A DNA stretch of 64,000 nt from positions 868,001-932,000 of the forward strand of contig NC_020190.1 of assembly GCF_000315915.1 (NCBI RefSeq), in the 5' to 3' direction. A program made the translations under genes and the position numbers. Position 1 is the stretch's first letter, and every line of letters begins with the position of its first letter. The notes under the pieces were generated by a model. The model was not told where the DNA came from. It made no database searches and was given only the letters and a program-made list of their open reading frames with translations. The stretch is from Henningerozyma blattae CBS 6284 (taxonomy: Eukaryota > Ascomycota > Saccharomycetes > Saccharomycetales > Saccharomycetaceae). Below are positions 17,646 through 28,732 of this stretch, piece after piece.

Positions 17646-18358
17646 TTTATTAATAGACGCTGGTTTCCATTTTTTTTCTTTCTGTTAATTTACGCCCATT
17701 CATTAGTTTATTCAACCCTGGAAATTGAAAATCCTAGCCTTCGTTTCTTTTTCTTTTCTTACATCCGTTTGTTGATACAGTTTTCTCAGTTTCCTATTCG
17801 GTCGACCCTTTTTCCGTTTTTCATTTTCAATTTCTATTTGTTATTGTTTTTAGTTTTTTTTTTTTTTTTTCATTTTTCCCTCTCTTTACCTATAATACGG
17901 AAAAACACTATATACAATACAATACAAGTCCAATAAAAATCAACTGAAAAGCAGCTTGAAAATTAACAGTTTGACTAATAAACAATCTGAAAAATATTAT
18001 ATCTTCTATTCTGTTATCTTCTATTCTGTTATATCTTTTATTTCATTTATTTTTTTGGTTTGGTTTGGTTTCTAGATATTTTGCTACTTCAATATTTGAT
18101 TTCCCGCCTTTGAATTTTTCTGTTCGACAAATCGTTTCTCTTCCTCATACTCTCTATTTTCGATTTGCCTGCTCGCTCTTTAAATTATATCAAACTCCGT
18201 TCAAAACTCTCTCTTCATTACTCCTATATTTATTTTATTATACCTTTACAAAAAGTGCAATAGAATAAAATAAAACGCAATAAAAGTAAACCACATTACG
18301 CTAGACAAGTTGTACACTAGAATTCAAATATAACATCAAATACAAAACGCACTCTACA

Positions 18359-19996
18359 ATGCCAAAATATTCCCAATATTTCATAATAGAAGTCATAGCA
18401 AGGTTATACTTTTCTGCATTAAATAAAAGAAACTTGATAACACTGCCGTTGAACTTCCTCTTAAACTTCTCCTTCATCTTTGTTTGGCTAGAAGTCTTTG
18501 CCTATGCCAAGTACATTCCAAATGATATAAGACCCAAGATTAATTCCAAAATCTCTTTCTACGCCGATATGTATTTATTCGGGGACCACTGGAAAGAATT
18601 GGTCGTTCAATTGAACAATTACCATCTCACTTTCGTCTCCTACTTTACCTCTTTTGCCTTTCTGCTCATCGGCTTGATCGTCATTCCCTTGGCCATCTGG
18701 TATTACATCTATTACATCAGAAAATTAAATTATAACCCGTTCGAATGGTACGACCATTATTTACATTTCAATAACAAATCAAACAAAAAATCATTCAGAT
18801 CCATAGCCGTCCCATTCTTAATCCCACTGTTCTGTTTCTTGGCTTTGAATTTCGTTCACATCTTTGCATTCCAATCCGAATCAAACTACACTAAGTCAAA
18901 AGATATCTTGGCTTGGTTCTTTTATGTTGTTTTCCATATCATGATGCCAATCATCGTGGCCATTTATCTTTATGCATTCCATGCCCCAGGAACAGTCATG
19001 TGCTTCAGTTTATCCATGGGGATCCAAAACTTATTATCTGTCTTTACTCATTTATTATTACCAATGGCCCCACCTTGGTTCACCCATTTATACGGTATCA
19101 ACGATGAAGCTCATGTCAATTATACTCAACAAGGTTATGCTGCAGGTTTGACAAGAGTCGATACTCACATGGGGACCCATATCAACACTAAGGGCTTCCA
19201 TAAATCCCCCATTGTGTTTGGTGCTGTGCCATCGGTCCATTCCGCCGTGGCTTTCCAATGTGCCTTGTATTTGGTATTAAGATCAACCACTCAAAAAAAT
19301 AGATTCTTGTCTCATACTCCTTTGAATAGAGAGAATTCCGATACTTATCCTTTAACCTTGGTAGATAGTTCAACCATCATTCCAAAGAAAAATAACGAAG
19401 ATTCAACCTCGACTACCTCTGTTTCTGATGACACTTTGACTGATCGCCAATTGCAATCACCTTTACAACCAAGCTCCCCTGATTCCACCGCCCAAGATGA
19501 TACTCTAACTCCTTTCAATTTACCTTTAGACCACTCTTCAGATTCATACACTTCCTCATTAGAAGATGATGATTCTGAAGATTTCGATATCGATCTCGAA
19601 TTTCAACAAAATTCAGCAAACAATATCCTCACTAAAACTGATTCTCAATTTGTAAGATATTATACTCAAGATCCACAAGTCTCTAATAGATGGTTTTTCA
19701 GATTTTTCTCAAAAGGTTTGGTCCCAAGAATCGTAGGTTGTATGTTTGTCTGTACTCAATGGTGGGCTACAATGTACTTGGATCATCATTATAGATTCGA
19801 TCTTTTTATCGGTATGCTATACGCATACATAACTTATTTATTGATGAACCATTTCGTATTACAACCAAAAGTAATAAAACCTTTCATGGAAGTAAGATTA
19901 GGTATTAAGGAAGATGTAGACAACGAAGGTAATACAATGGGGATGAGAACTTTTAAAGGAACGAAATACGAATGGTTCTTTGATCCATTAGCATGA
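18359..19996 (+). CDS. IPT1: Ipt1, inositolphosphotransferase (M(IP)2C synthase)
   Basis: A 545-residue multi-membrane protein of the Aur1/Ipt1 lipid-phosphatase-like family. Hydrophobic segments lie near 30-50, 95-125, 155-175, 190-210 and 215-240, and two more near the C-terminus. The catalytic signature is split: VPSVHSAVAF (about 310) holds the first His, and LDHHYRFD (about 477) the second His and Asp. A Ser/Asp-rich insert of about 120 residues lies between them. Ipt1 transfers inositol phosphate from phosphatidylinositol to MIPC, making the terminal sphingolipid M(IP)2C in the Golgi. Order IPT1-SNF11-TPS2 matches YDR072C-YDR074W. Aur1 is a distant alternative, excluded by synteny. Confidence 0.92.
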   Translation: MPKYSQYFIIEVIARLYFSALNKRNLITLPLNFLLNFSFIFVWLEVFAYAKYIPNDIRPKINSKISFYADMYLFGDHWKELVVQLNNYHLTFVSYFTSFAFLLIGLIVIPLAIWYYIYYIRKLNYNPFEWYDHYLHFNNKSNKKSFRSIAVPFLIPLFCFLALNFVHIFAFQSESNYTKSKDILAWFFYVVFHIMMPIIVAIYLYAFHAPGTVMCFSLSMGIQNLLSVFTHLLLPMAPPWFTHLYGINDEAHVNYTQQGYAAGLTRVDTHMGTHINTKGFHKSPIVFGAVPSVHSAVAFQCALYLVLRSTTQKNRFLSHTPLNRENSDTYPLTLVDSSTIIPKKNNEDSTSTTSVSDDTLTDRQLQSPLQPSSPDSTAQDDTLTPFNLPLDHSSDSYTSSLEDDDSEDFDIDLEFQQNSANNILTKTDSQFVRYYTQDPQVSNRWFFRFFSKGLVPRIVGCMFVCTQWWATMYLDHHYRFDLFIGMLYAYITYLLMNHFVLQPKVIKPFMEVRLGIKEDVDNEGNTMGMRTFKGTKYEWFFDPLA

Positions 19997-20726
19997 TTTC
20001 AATCGCTGCTACTGCTGCTATTCGTCATTATTTTACTATTACAATTACTATTACCATCACCTTTTTTTATTTTATTTTGCATAACAAGATCAACTCAATT
20101 CAAAAATCTTTCAACATAGAATTCTAATCATACTCACAGAAATATTCAATATCATTCAATTCATTACTATTTACAATTATTCAACAACAACAATAACAAA
20201 AAAAATGAAAAATAAGATAAAAAACAAACCCACAACAATTTTTCTGTGCGCTCTTTTTCTTTTTTTTTTTTGTTTTTTTGTTTTTTTAATACATTTTCAT
20301 ATTTTTTTCCCCCCTTCCCCTCCCCGCCACTTCTCCTACTCGTAATTCCTCTAACATTTACTCAACATTATTCATTTCAAGAGGTCGTTACACATCCACT
20401 CTACTGCCCATATTTTTTTCAATATATAATAAATCATACATATATATGTGTAATACTTACGAATATCATTCTATATAATTTCCTTAACATTTTTAAATTT
20501 GCAATTTTACTTAAATTATTTTATAAATATCATTCGGCTTTTCGTTTCCTTACTAAAAAAAAAAAAAAGAAAAAGAAAAAACTAAAATTTCATTTTCTTC
20601 CAAAAAAAACAAAATTAAATTAAAAAGGTACAAACAATTAAAGACTCAAATCTCTAGTTACAAACAAATAAACAAACACACACACGCTTACATCGTACCA
20701 AATACTCTTCTTCTTATCCACTTGCC
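19997..20726. other. Intergenic between IPT1 and PAA1
   Basis: AT-rich, with poly-T (20259-20287) and poly-A (20555-20582) runs. No gene seen; a 125-codon low-complexity open frame is not accepted. Confidence 0.5.
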
Positions 20727-21314
20727 ATGTCCTCAAATACTACTCTACCTTTACATATGTATATCAGACCATTGACTATTGAAGATGCTAAACAAGTTAG
20801 TGATTTAGAAACAGAAGGGTTCCCAGCAAATGAAAGAGCTTCTTTGGAAAACATTAAATACCGTTTAAATACTTCTCCCGAATTATGCTCAGGTCTTTTT
20901 ATTAGAAATTTCGAATCAGACAGTATCACTATTAAAGATGAAACCTTAATAGGTCATATATTAGGAACCAAAATTAATACTCCTACAAAATTTATTACTT
21001 TAGAGTCAATGAAAGTAGGTAATCACATCGAATCAAGTGATACAATTGCCATTCATTCTGTAGTAATTGCTCAAAAATATCAAAAGAAAAACTTAGCAAC
21101 TTTATTATTAACTGATTATATCCAAAAATTAAGTAACCAAGAAATCGGTAATAAAATCGTTATAATTGCTCACGAACATTTAGTACCATTCTATGAAAGA
21201 GTAGGATTCCAATTGCATGGTGAAAATACAGATGTCGTTAATGATTCAACTTTTGCGTCTTCCAAATGGATGGATATGGCAAGAGAGTTGATTAAAGAAG
21301 AATACGACAGTTAG
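20727..21314 (+). CDS. PAA1: Paa1, polyamine/arylalkylamine N-acetyltransferase (GNAT)
   Basis: A 195-residue single-domain GNAT enzyme, near the 191 of S. cerevisiae Paa1 (YDR071C). The N-terminus [18 protein letters not shown] is the usual first strand and helix. The acetyl-CoA motif A is near 112-130 ([19 protein letters not shown]), and [11 protein letters not shown] (about 154) is the conserved C-terminal motif B. The family acetylates polyamines, tyramine and related amines. Synteny with IPT1 upstream and DOA4 downstream, all on one strand, supports the call. Confidence 0.92.
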   Translation: MSSNTTLPLHMYIRPLTIEDAKQVSDLETEGFPANERASLENIKYRLNTSPELCSGLFIRNFESDSITIKDETLIGHILGTKINTPTKFITLESMKVGNHIESSDTIAIHSVVIAQKYQKKNLATLLLTDYIQKLSNQEIGNKIVIIAHEHLVPFYERVGFQLHGENTDVVNDSTFASSKWMDMARELIKEEYDS

Positions 21315-22139
21315 TAACGCTGCATAGTAACATACATACATACATACACTTTTGATTCAACAATTGTTTTTTTTCCCTCCCATATTAATGTATTCTTTTT
21401 ACCCCTTTTTTTTTTTTTCTCCATTTTATATATTATTGTCACCTTTCCCCCCCTCCCCCTTCCTAATATAACACACCTATACTTTCTATGTATATCGTAA
21501 ATATATATGAATTAACTCATTTCTTTTTAACTCATTTAGCATGATATTTTTTTTTTATTACTTCTTCATTATCATTTACTTCCGTTTTTTTATCTTAATT
21601 ATTTTTTATTTTTATTTTTATTTTTAATTTGCGTCATCTGGCATCAGAACAGACAGGTTTCTTACTATACTCGTATTAAAATTCTCATTTTTCATTTTCC
21701 GTGTGTGAAAAACTAAAACGGGCTTTTGTTTAGTTAGTAAGGGACTTGCCGTAAGGTTTAATTGTAAGAATTAACTACAATATGAATCGTTAAAATAATA
21801 GTATTTCATAATTTCTTAACAAATTTAGAAATGAGTACATGAAATATCAGGCGTCTTTAAACCTAACAAATATCAATATATAGTTATATATATTGATAAT
21901 ATTGCTTCCCAGCTTAAACTGTAACTCAGTTGTGACAAATATCGTCATTATATTTCAACATTGATTTAACTATATCCATTTTTGGTTGAAGTTTTAAGAT
22001 CTGTATCCTCACTAAGTTTCTACCATATTCCAAGAAAAACAACAATATACAATATCAAGCATCTATACATATATATCTGCTAAATTATATCTTCTAACAC
22101 TTTAATATTATACCATATTTGGCAAATTATCTTTTGATC
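21315..22139. other. Intergenic between PAA1 and DOA4
   Basis: AT-rich 3' and 5' flanks with pyrimidine tracts (21366-21460). The small gene FMP16, which lies here in S. cerevisiae, was not found. Confidence 0.5.
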
Positions 22140-25100
22140 ATGACAGAATCTCATTCTCCTAGAAATCCTAATAATAATACAACTGCTCAAAGTCCCTTCA
22201 CTAGATTATCCAGAATTGCTGAGGATTTTCTCATGCAAGATCATGAAAGAAATATCGATATGAGAAGTTTGTTACAAGAATCTGTAGATACTTTAGCAAA
22301 TTATCATGATGAATGTAAAAAATTGAAAAAATACCATAATCATACTCGTAATAAATCTCAATCAAGCGCTAACGATGACGAAGATTTATATACATTATAT
22401 GAATCTGCTTATATCTATTATAAGATTGTTCATATTTTAATTTCAACAACAATACCTTCATTAAAGAATTTTAGTGAAATTAAATCTATGAATGCAAATG
22501 ATCATGAAAAAGAAATGTTTCAAATTTATAATATGCTAGTCAAAAGTTTATCGAATGATGAATATATTTTAACGATTAAAAATTTTATACGAAATTACTC
22601 AAATAAGGATATGGAATTTAAGCCTATTACAGATAATAATAAAAATATCGATGTTTTCCCAAAGACAGGCTCACATATTACTTCGTCAGTCTTAGCCACT
22701 ATTCTACAAACTGATCCAGATTCCACTCTTTTAATTGATGTTAGAACAAGACATGATTTCGAATTAAATCATATCAAATCGAATTCCATCATTTGTATTG
22801 AACCAATTTCTTTTAAAAACAATTATTCAGATGTTGATATTGAAAGAAAATCTTTGATTACATCACCAAATTCTGAAATAGAAATCTTTAAGAATAGAGA
22901 AAATTATAAATTCATCATTTTATACACTGACGATTCAAGACCTACTAATCAATTCAACAACAACTCCAATAGTAATGTTACTAACGATTTTTATATCCAT
23001 AAATTAAACGTTTTATTTAATATCTTATTAAATCATTCTGTTGCCAAAAATTTGAATAGTAATTTAAATCATGTTTATTATTTAGAAGGTGGTATACAAA
23101 ATTGGATTAAGAATGGCGGCCCTCTCTTGAAAAGTGAAAAAATCAACAATCATTTAAATTCCGGGGAAAATTATTATTTAACATCATCATCAAATCACGA
23201 TTTCAAGATAGATAGTAGTAACTATAATAAAGAAAATAAGCACTCATTAAGCTTATCACCAAAAATAACGCCAATGAATATGGATCAATCGATGAAAGAT
23301 ATGATGCTGTCACCAAATGGTAATCCATCATACCACTTAAATAATAATTCATATGATTCAAGGACACAACAGAAACCTGTTTCAATTAATAAAAATCCAA
23401 GCATTAAAAATTTTGTTAATTCTTCTTTTAAATCTAATTCAACAACTTCAACTCCAAACAATAATACCAATTCTATTAATTCAAGAAGCCCAACATCTTT
23501 ACCTTCTGCAAAATATCCAAATATATCTCCACAGATAAATCAATTCTCCAGACTTTATTCTTCATTTCCTGATACAGTTTCTAATGAAAGGAATAACACC
23601 ATGTCACCAGAGTTTTCACGTAATCAATCTGGTACATTTTCACCAAATCCAACTCCATTGAATCCATCTTTAACAAATAATTCAACATCTGGATTAACTT
23701 CATATCCGGAAGCCCCAAACATTTTAACAAATGGAAATAATTCAAATATTCCTAGTAGACCAATTACTCAAGTATCACCAATTAATACAAGAGCTGTGAC
23801 TCCAAACTCTAAGAATTACATTTCTCAAGCTCAACATTTACTAATGACAAACAGCCAACCCAACTTACAAACAAGCTTAATTAATGAACAACAAAATCAA
23901 TTGACTTCAAATAATAATCATTCTTCTAATAATAAGAATCCGAGCAGCCAACCTATGATACCAAGCAAACCAACACTATTAAAAGCAAAACAATTACCCT
24001 CACCAAGTAATAATTCTATTCATAATAGATCAAATTATCAATCAAATTCAATGGCAAACTCTGCCGCAGCTTCTGCGATGGCAAGTCCTTCATCAAGAAC
24101 CCCATCCCAACCAATCCCTGCATTACCTAAAATGCCCCCCAAACCTAAAAGTTTATCTGGTACAAATTTTGATACTCGTGCTAGAAGCAGTTCATATGGC
24201 TCTTCTCAACAGTTGCATTATCCGACTAGCAATTCTAGTTCTAACCAAAATAATGGTTTAACTCACCATCCTAATAATACAACAATGACAATTAGTCAAT
24301 CTTCAAACGGCTATACGCCTGATTTAGATTTAGATTTTAAAGTAGGATTAGAAAATATGGGTAATTCGTGTTACTTAAACTGTATTATTCAATGTTTATT
24401 AAACAATCATGAATTAACAAAGATGTTTTTAAATAATTCGTACGAAAAACATATCAATATTAATAGTAAATTAGGATCCAAAGGGATACTAGCAAAGAGT
24501 TTTGCAAGACTAGTTCATTCAATGTACCAGAATGGTACTTTATCTATTAAAAATCACAGCAATAAGAAAAATCCACCTGTTCAGCCAATTACTTTTAAAA
24601 CTGCATGTGGATCTATCAATTCATTGTTTAAAGGTTCAAATCAACAAGATTGTCAAGAATTTTGTCAATTTTTACTTGATGGATTACACGAAGATTTAAA
24701 TCAATGTGGGGCAAACCCACCATTGAAGGAATTATCTACTGAAGCAGAAAGAATGAGAGAAAAATTATCACTAAGAATAGCATCTTCCATTGAATGGGAA
24801 AGATTTCTAACTACCGATTTCAGTGTCATCATTGATTTATATCAAGGTCAATATGCTTCACAATTAAAATGCCAAGTGTGTGGGACCACATCAACTACTT
24901 ATCAAACATTTTCAGTTTTATCTGTACCAGTTCCTAAAAACAAGTCTATTCATTTATTGGATTGCTTTAATGAATTTACCAAGACTGAATTCTTAGGTAA
25001 AGATGAATTATGGTCATGTACAGAATGTAAGAAAAAACAGCCATCAACAAAAACACTGACCATTACTAGATTACCAAAGAATCTAATCATTCACTTAAAG

Positions 25101-25574
25101 AGATTTGATAATATGCTACATAAGAACAATGTTTTTGTTAAATATCCATTAATTTTGGATTTGACCAATTATTGGGCCAATGATTTTGATGGTAAATTGC
25201 CACCGGGTGTTACTGAAGAATTGCCTGCAAGAGGACAAATTCCACCTTTCAAATATGAATTAAGTGGTGTTGCATTACATATGGGTAGCTTGTATGGTGG
25301 TCACTATACAGCATATGTAAATAAAGGGTTAAAAAATGGTTGGTATTATTTTGATGATACAGTTTACCGTTCTATCAAATATTCTAGTGAAATGATTACA
25401 CAAAATGCATATGTTTTATTTATCATAGAGTATATGGCGTTTAAGAGATACGAAAGTTTAACCACTCAACCGATCATTGAAATCCTCATTTTCTATCTCA
25501 TCACATTTCTTTTTTATAGAATTAATGCATTTAAAAAAACTTTTTTTAATATAATTTACGAACTTTTTTTTTAA
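22140..25574 (+). CDS. DOA4: Doa4, ubiquitin-specific protease, with altered C-terminus
   Basis: Doa4 recovers ubiquitin from cargo at the endosome/MVB with ESCRT-III. The frame has 1144 codons; the usual length is about 926. A rhodanese-like domain lies near 180-325 (TLLIDVRTRHDFE, GGIQNWIKNGG), then a long Ser/Asn-rich linker. The USP catalytic domain runs from 735, with the Cys box GNSCYLNC (Cys about 743), zinc-type CxxC pairs near 910 and 957, and the His box YGGHYTAYV near 1053. The expected ending AYVLFYHR is replaced: after AYVLF the frame runs 46 codons through non-conserved sequence. One extra T near 25420 would restore YHRVYGV and a stop at 25442-25444. The ATG at 22140 is used; the longer frame needs a TTG. 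UBP5 is its paralogue; synteny favours DOA4. Confidence 0.93.
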   Translation: MTESHSPRNPNNNTTAQSPFTRLSRIAEDFLMQDHERNIDMRSLLQESVDTLANYHDECKKLKKYHNHTRNKSQSSANDDEDLYTLYESAYIYYKIVHILISTTIPSLKNFSEIKSMNANDHEKEMFQIYNMLVKSLSNDEYILTIKNFIRNYSNKDMEFKPITDNNKNIDVFPKTGSHITSSVLATILQTDPDSTLLIDVRTRHDFELNHIKSNSIICIEPISFKNNYSDVDIERKSLITSPNSEIEIFKNRENYKFIILYTDDSRPTNQFNNNSNSNVTNDFYIHKLNVLFNILLNHSVAKNLNSNLNHVYYLEGGIQNWIKNGGPLLKSEKINNHLNSGENYYLTSSSNHDFKIDSSNYNKENKHSLSLSPKITPMNMDQSMKDMMLSPNGNPSYHLNNNSYDSRTQQKPVSINKNPSIKNFVNSSFKSNSTTSTPNNNTNSINSRSPTSLPSAKYPNISPQINQFSRLYSSFPDTVSNERNNTMSPEFSRNQSGTFSPNPTPLNPSLTNNSTSGLTSYPEAPNILTNGNNSNIPSRPITQVSPINTRAVTPNSKNYISQAQHLLMTNSQPNLQTSLINEQQNQLTSNNNHSSNNKNPSSQPMIPSKPTLLKAKQLPSPSNNSIHNRSNYQSNSMANSAAASAMASPSSRTPSQPIPALPKMPPKPKSLSGTNFDTRARSSSYGSSQQLHYPTSNSSSNQNNGLTHHPNNTTMTISQSSNGYTPDLDLDFKVGLENMGNSCYLNCIIQCLLNNHELTKMFLNNSYEKHININSKLGSKGILAKSFARLVHSMYQNGTLSIKNHSNKKNPPVQPITFKTACGSINSLFKGSNQQDCQEFCQFLLDGLHEDLNQCGANPPLKELSTEAERMREKLSLRIASSIEWERFLTTDFSVIIDLYQGQYASQLKCQVCGTTSTTYQTFSVLSVPVPKNKSIHLLDCFNEFTKTEFLGKDELWSCTECKKKQPSTKTLTITRLPKNLIIHLKRFDNMLHKNNVFVKYPLILDLTNYWANDFDGKLPPGVTEELPARGQIPPFKYELSGVALHMGSLYGGHYTAYVNKGLKNGWYYFDDTVYRSIKYSSEMITQNAYVLFIIEYMAFKRYESLTTQPIIEILIFYLITFLFYRINAFKKTFFNIIYELFF

Positions 25575-25838
25575 TTTAACATTAATAAGAGGCAATATAT
25601 GTATAATGGAATTCGCTCTTCAGCTATTTCAACTTTCTTGCTTTACGATTTCTTATTTTTTTTAATTTTTTTTAATAATTATTATTAATTATTTTTTTGT
25701 TTGGCGGTTCTTTTTATACATGTATATTAGCTAATTTTATGTATCTAAGTATGCATTATTAGATATAAATTTATATAAATTGAATAATAAAAACAGTTAA
25801 GTTTATTTATGATTAGGCATGAAATAATAGAAAGTTAT

Positions 25839-26795
25839 TTATTCCCAATCATCATCGTCGTCGTCGTCGTCGTCCTTAGATATATCAGCAGCCTTAGCTT
25901 GTGCAGTAGTGGTATTTTCGGTTAATTTAGCTGATTGTTTGGTTTTTGAAGAAGCATTTTGACGTTTCGTAAGTGGCTCTTCAATTGCATCCTTCTTTTG
26001 TATTATTACCGGTGGTTCACTCTTTGAGTCTGTGTTATCAAAATCATCATCATCGTCATCATCATCCCAACCTAAATCTTCATCTGCATCCTTTATAGCT
26101 TGAGTAGAAGTTTTTGAAGAATTCAATAAAGTTTTCCTTTTAGTTTCCATATCTAATATTTTTGTTTTCTCAGTGAAGTAAATATACCAAAATGTTTGGT
26201 AATTTATCTTAGATGGTACTATATCATTCATCAAACTAGATAAATTTTTATTAACTTCCAATAATTTGGCAATCTCATCAGTTTTAGAATCGATATCAAC
26301 CACTTTTGGATCTACTTTGATGCTCAAATCTTTCAAATAGATTGATTTATCCGTCGATAACTTCTGTAATTCTGCTTCAGTTCTATTACCTGCCAAGACT
26401 ACATTGCTATTGGGCTGTGGGGCTTTAGAATTTAAAGCACTGTTTGTAGCAGTATTAATTGAATCCCATAGACTGTTCACAGAAAAGTTATTCCAATAAG
26501 AATTTACTGTATCAGTAACTTTTGTCTCAACTGATTTTAAACCATTATCTAAATTGGCCAATAGTTCATTGGCTTTAGCGGTGTACTCATCACTAATGGG
26601 TAAATCAATATTTATTCCCTCATTGGAGTCATCCTCATGGAGGAAGTTCTCGATTAAACCCTTAGTCTTTTCATAATTGGTATTGATATTATTTTCTAAG
26701 TTTTCAAATAATTGCTCAGTCTTTTCATCATGCTTTTGGTTTGGATCTGGAGTAGCCTCATTGGCTAGCACTTGCTCTTCATAAACAAAATCCAT
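25839..26795 (-). CDS. DOS2: Dos2, BSD-domain protein
   Basis: A 318-residue acidic protein, close to S. cerevisiae Dos2 (310, YDR068W). A BSD-type segment lies near 195-225 (NYQTFWYIYFTEKTKI), and acidic runs occur near 253-262 and at the C-terminus (seven Asp then WE). Its function is poorly defined; it was linked to ubiquitin metabolism and may be a cytoplasmic protein. It converges with DOA4 and is divergent from MAG1. The call rests on the BSD motif plus synteny with DOA4. Confidence 0.85.
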   Translation of the reverse strand: MDFVYEEQVLANEATPDPNQKHDEKTEQLFENLENNINTNYEKTKGLIENFLHEDDSNEGINIDLPISDEYTAKANELLANLDNGLKSVETKVTDTVNSYWNNFSVNSLWDSINTATNSALNSKAPQPNSNVVLAGNRTEAELQKLSTDKSIYLKDLSIKVDPKVVDIDSKTDEIAKLLEVNKNLSSLMNDIVPSKINYQTFWYIYFTEKTKILDMETKRKTLLNSSKTSTQAIKDADEDLGWDDDDDDDDFDNTDSKSEPPVIIQKKDAIEEPLTKRQNASSKTKQSAKLTENTTTAQAKAADISKDDDDDDDDDWE

Positions 26796-27310
26796 ATTCC
26801 AATTTGATGCTTGCCACTGTATAGAGCGTTGACTATGAATTGAATTGGATCTTACTCTTTACCTTGATCTAAATATCTCATTATGTTTATCAGATTCACA
26901 AGGCCACCTGGTCTAATTTCCCTTAGTTAACCGACTTACTTTTCTCGTAAATTACAACTCGGAAGGATTGTAATTTCCAACCCATAACATTTCTAGTACA
27001 CGCCCTGAAAATGTAAAATAACCCTAATAAGTGACAAGAATGTAAAGCGGAATTAAATCATCCAAATTAATTTGACAAAATGTCAGATGCGACAACATTA
27101 GGAGAGATCTATAGAGACAATTATATATTCTAAAGGCTCTAATGTGAAGAAAATATACTATGTTGGAGAAAAAAATAACAAATGTGGTAATGTAGGGGTA
27201 AAGGAATGAGGATAAGAACAGCATACTTTTTGACAACAAAATGATTGCTTAGTAGGATATCTTTAAATTTTGTTTACGTAAAGTTATGTTTATATTTACC
27301 ACAGGCAAGA
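26796..27310. other. DOS2-MAG1 divergent promoter region
   Basis: A 515-bp divergent gap with no gene seen. An open frame on the minus strand (27024-27239) is low-complexity and is not accepted. Confidence 0.5.
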
Positions 27311-28384
27311 ATGACTATCACACGATCAAAAAGAAAATTTTCAAGTATTAAAAATGAAGATGTTGAACTAGATGTAGCAAATACAGAGTCTAATGCAGAT
27401 TTTTTATTGAAGACAAAAATTGAAGAAAATAATGGCATTGTAAAAACAGAGAGTGAAAAAGCGTTTAGAAATAAAATACCTGAGTCTTTAGAACTTCCAG
27501 AGAGTTTCAAGGAAAAGCATATCCCTGAATTCACTACTGCTATTAATATGATATTAAAGGAGGATCCTTCTTTATATTCGATTATTGTTGCACAGGAATT
27601 TCAAGCTGTTTTAAAGACTAAATGGGACCAAATTAGGAAGTCTACATTACAAGATTTCTATCAGAGGCTAGGAATTTCTATCATTGCACAACAGATCAGT
27701 GGTAGTGCTGCAAGAAGTATAGAAAAGAAAGTGATTGCTCTACTTGGTGATGATCAAGGAAAATTCCCTTCTTATATAAAAATGAATGAATTGTTTCGAA
27801 CAGATAAAGACATCAAAACAAATATGAGGACTTGTGGATTAAGTGTAAGAAAATGTGATTATATTGAATCATTAACTGATTTTTTCGTAAGCCGTGGGGA
27901 TGAATTGATGGATTTAATACAACAAGGATTGCAAAATGCAGAGAAAGAGGATTTTAAGTTAGAAAGTAGCAATGATGAAGAAATTATCAGCCTACTAGTG
28001 GACAATATAAAAGGTATAGGTATTTGGAGTGCAAGGATGTTCTTGATGAGTGGTTTATTAAGAGTAGATGTCTTTTCTGGGGAAGATGTAGGAATCGCAA
28101 GAGGGTTTTCCATATATGCCAAGGATAAAGTGGATATAATGCAAGAGATGAAATTGAAAGTTAAAGAAAGAAATGTTAACGGTTCACAAGCTAAGAAAAA
28201 GAGAAAGGCAAAGACTACCAAAAAATCCCAATTAGGATACTATGATATAGATGTCATGGAAGAATATGCTTCAAGGTTTTCTCCATACAAGAGTGTCTTT
28301 ATGTTTGTATTGTGGAGGATCTCCAACCCTGATATTTGCAAAACACTGATGTTAGAGAAAGAATTCTTAAAGAAAGATATGTAA
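27311..28384 (+). CDS. MAG1: Mag1, 3-methyladenine DNA glycosylase
   Basis: A 358-residue HhH-GPD glycosylase that excises alkylated purines in base-excision repair. The core has GISIIAQQISGSAARSIEKK near 125-145, the helix-hairpin-helix IKGIGIWSARMFL near 231-245, and VDVFSGEDVGIARGF near 251-266, which carries the catalytic Asp. The N-terminal 60-65 residues (RSKRKFSSIK, then Glu/Lys-rich) and a Lys-rich insert near 300-312 make it longer than the 296-residue S. cerevisiae protein (YER142C). The ATG at 27311 is chosen; the frame extends upstream only with a TTG. Confidence 0.92.
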   Translation: MTITRSKRKFSSIKNEDVELDVANTESNADFLLKTKIEENNGIVKTESEKAFRNKIPESLELPESFKEKHIPEFTTAINMILKEDPSLYSIIVAQEFQAVLKTKWDQIRKSTLQDFYQRLGISIIAQQISGSAARSIEKKVIALLGDDQGKFPSYIKMNELFRTDKDIKTNMRTCGLSVRKCDYIESLTDFFVSRGDELMDLIQQGLQNAEKEDFKLESSNDEEIISLLVDNIKGIGIWSARMFLMSGLLRVDVFSGEDVGIARGFSIYAKDKVDIMQEMKLKVKERNVNGSQAKKKRKAKTTKKSQLGYYDIDVMEEYASRFSPYKSVFMFVLWRISNPDICKTLMLEKEFLKKDM

Positions 28385-28732
28385 CCTATAATTTGTGTCG
28401 CGTATCACACAATGCGAATATTTTCCTTAGAGACCATTTTTTCTAAAAAAATATACTTGTTTGATTAATTTGACTTTTTAATTTTCATAATTCATAATAT
28501 AGGGTTTTCAAAAAATTCATGAATCCCGTTAGGTAATGCATTATTATCGCTTTATATAATTAACAAATAAAATATTAAAAATAGACAACCCTAAAGAAGA
28601 AGAATATAATTTATTCTTGTTGTACAATACATTTATACGATCGATTATATAAGATAATAATAGAAAAAAATAAAATAACAGAAATATTACATTTGGAAAA
28701 TAATTAAGAAATTTATAATATTCTTACAGCAA
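28385..28732. other. Intergenic between MAG1 and RTR1/2
   Basis: AT-rich 348-bp tandem-gene spacer; nothing recognised. Confidence 0.5.

Larger units (their letters stand above)
16187..18358. other. SNF11-IPT1 divergent intergenic region
   Basis: Holds a solo LTR (16389-16749), a GC-enriched stretch (about 16750-17550), a CTTTGCT tandem (17591-17645), and a pyrimidine-rich 700-bp leader before IPT1. Short open frames here have no recognisable content. Confidence 0.6.

Noticed and set aside
27241..27310. A 5' exon and intron for MAG1
   Set aside because: GTTATGT and a CAG occur before the ATG, but there is no TACTAAC branch site and the ATG at 27311 gives a complete protein.
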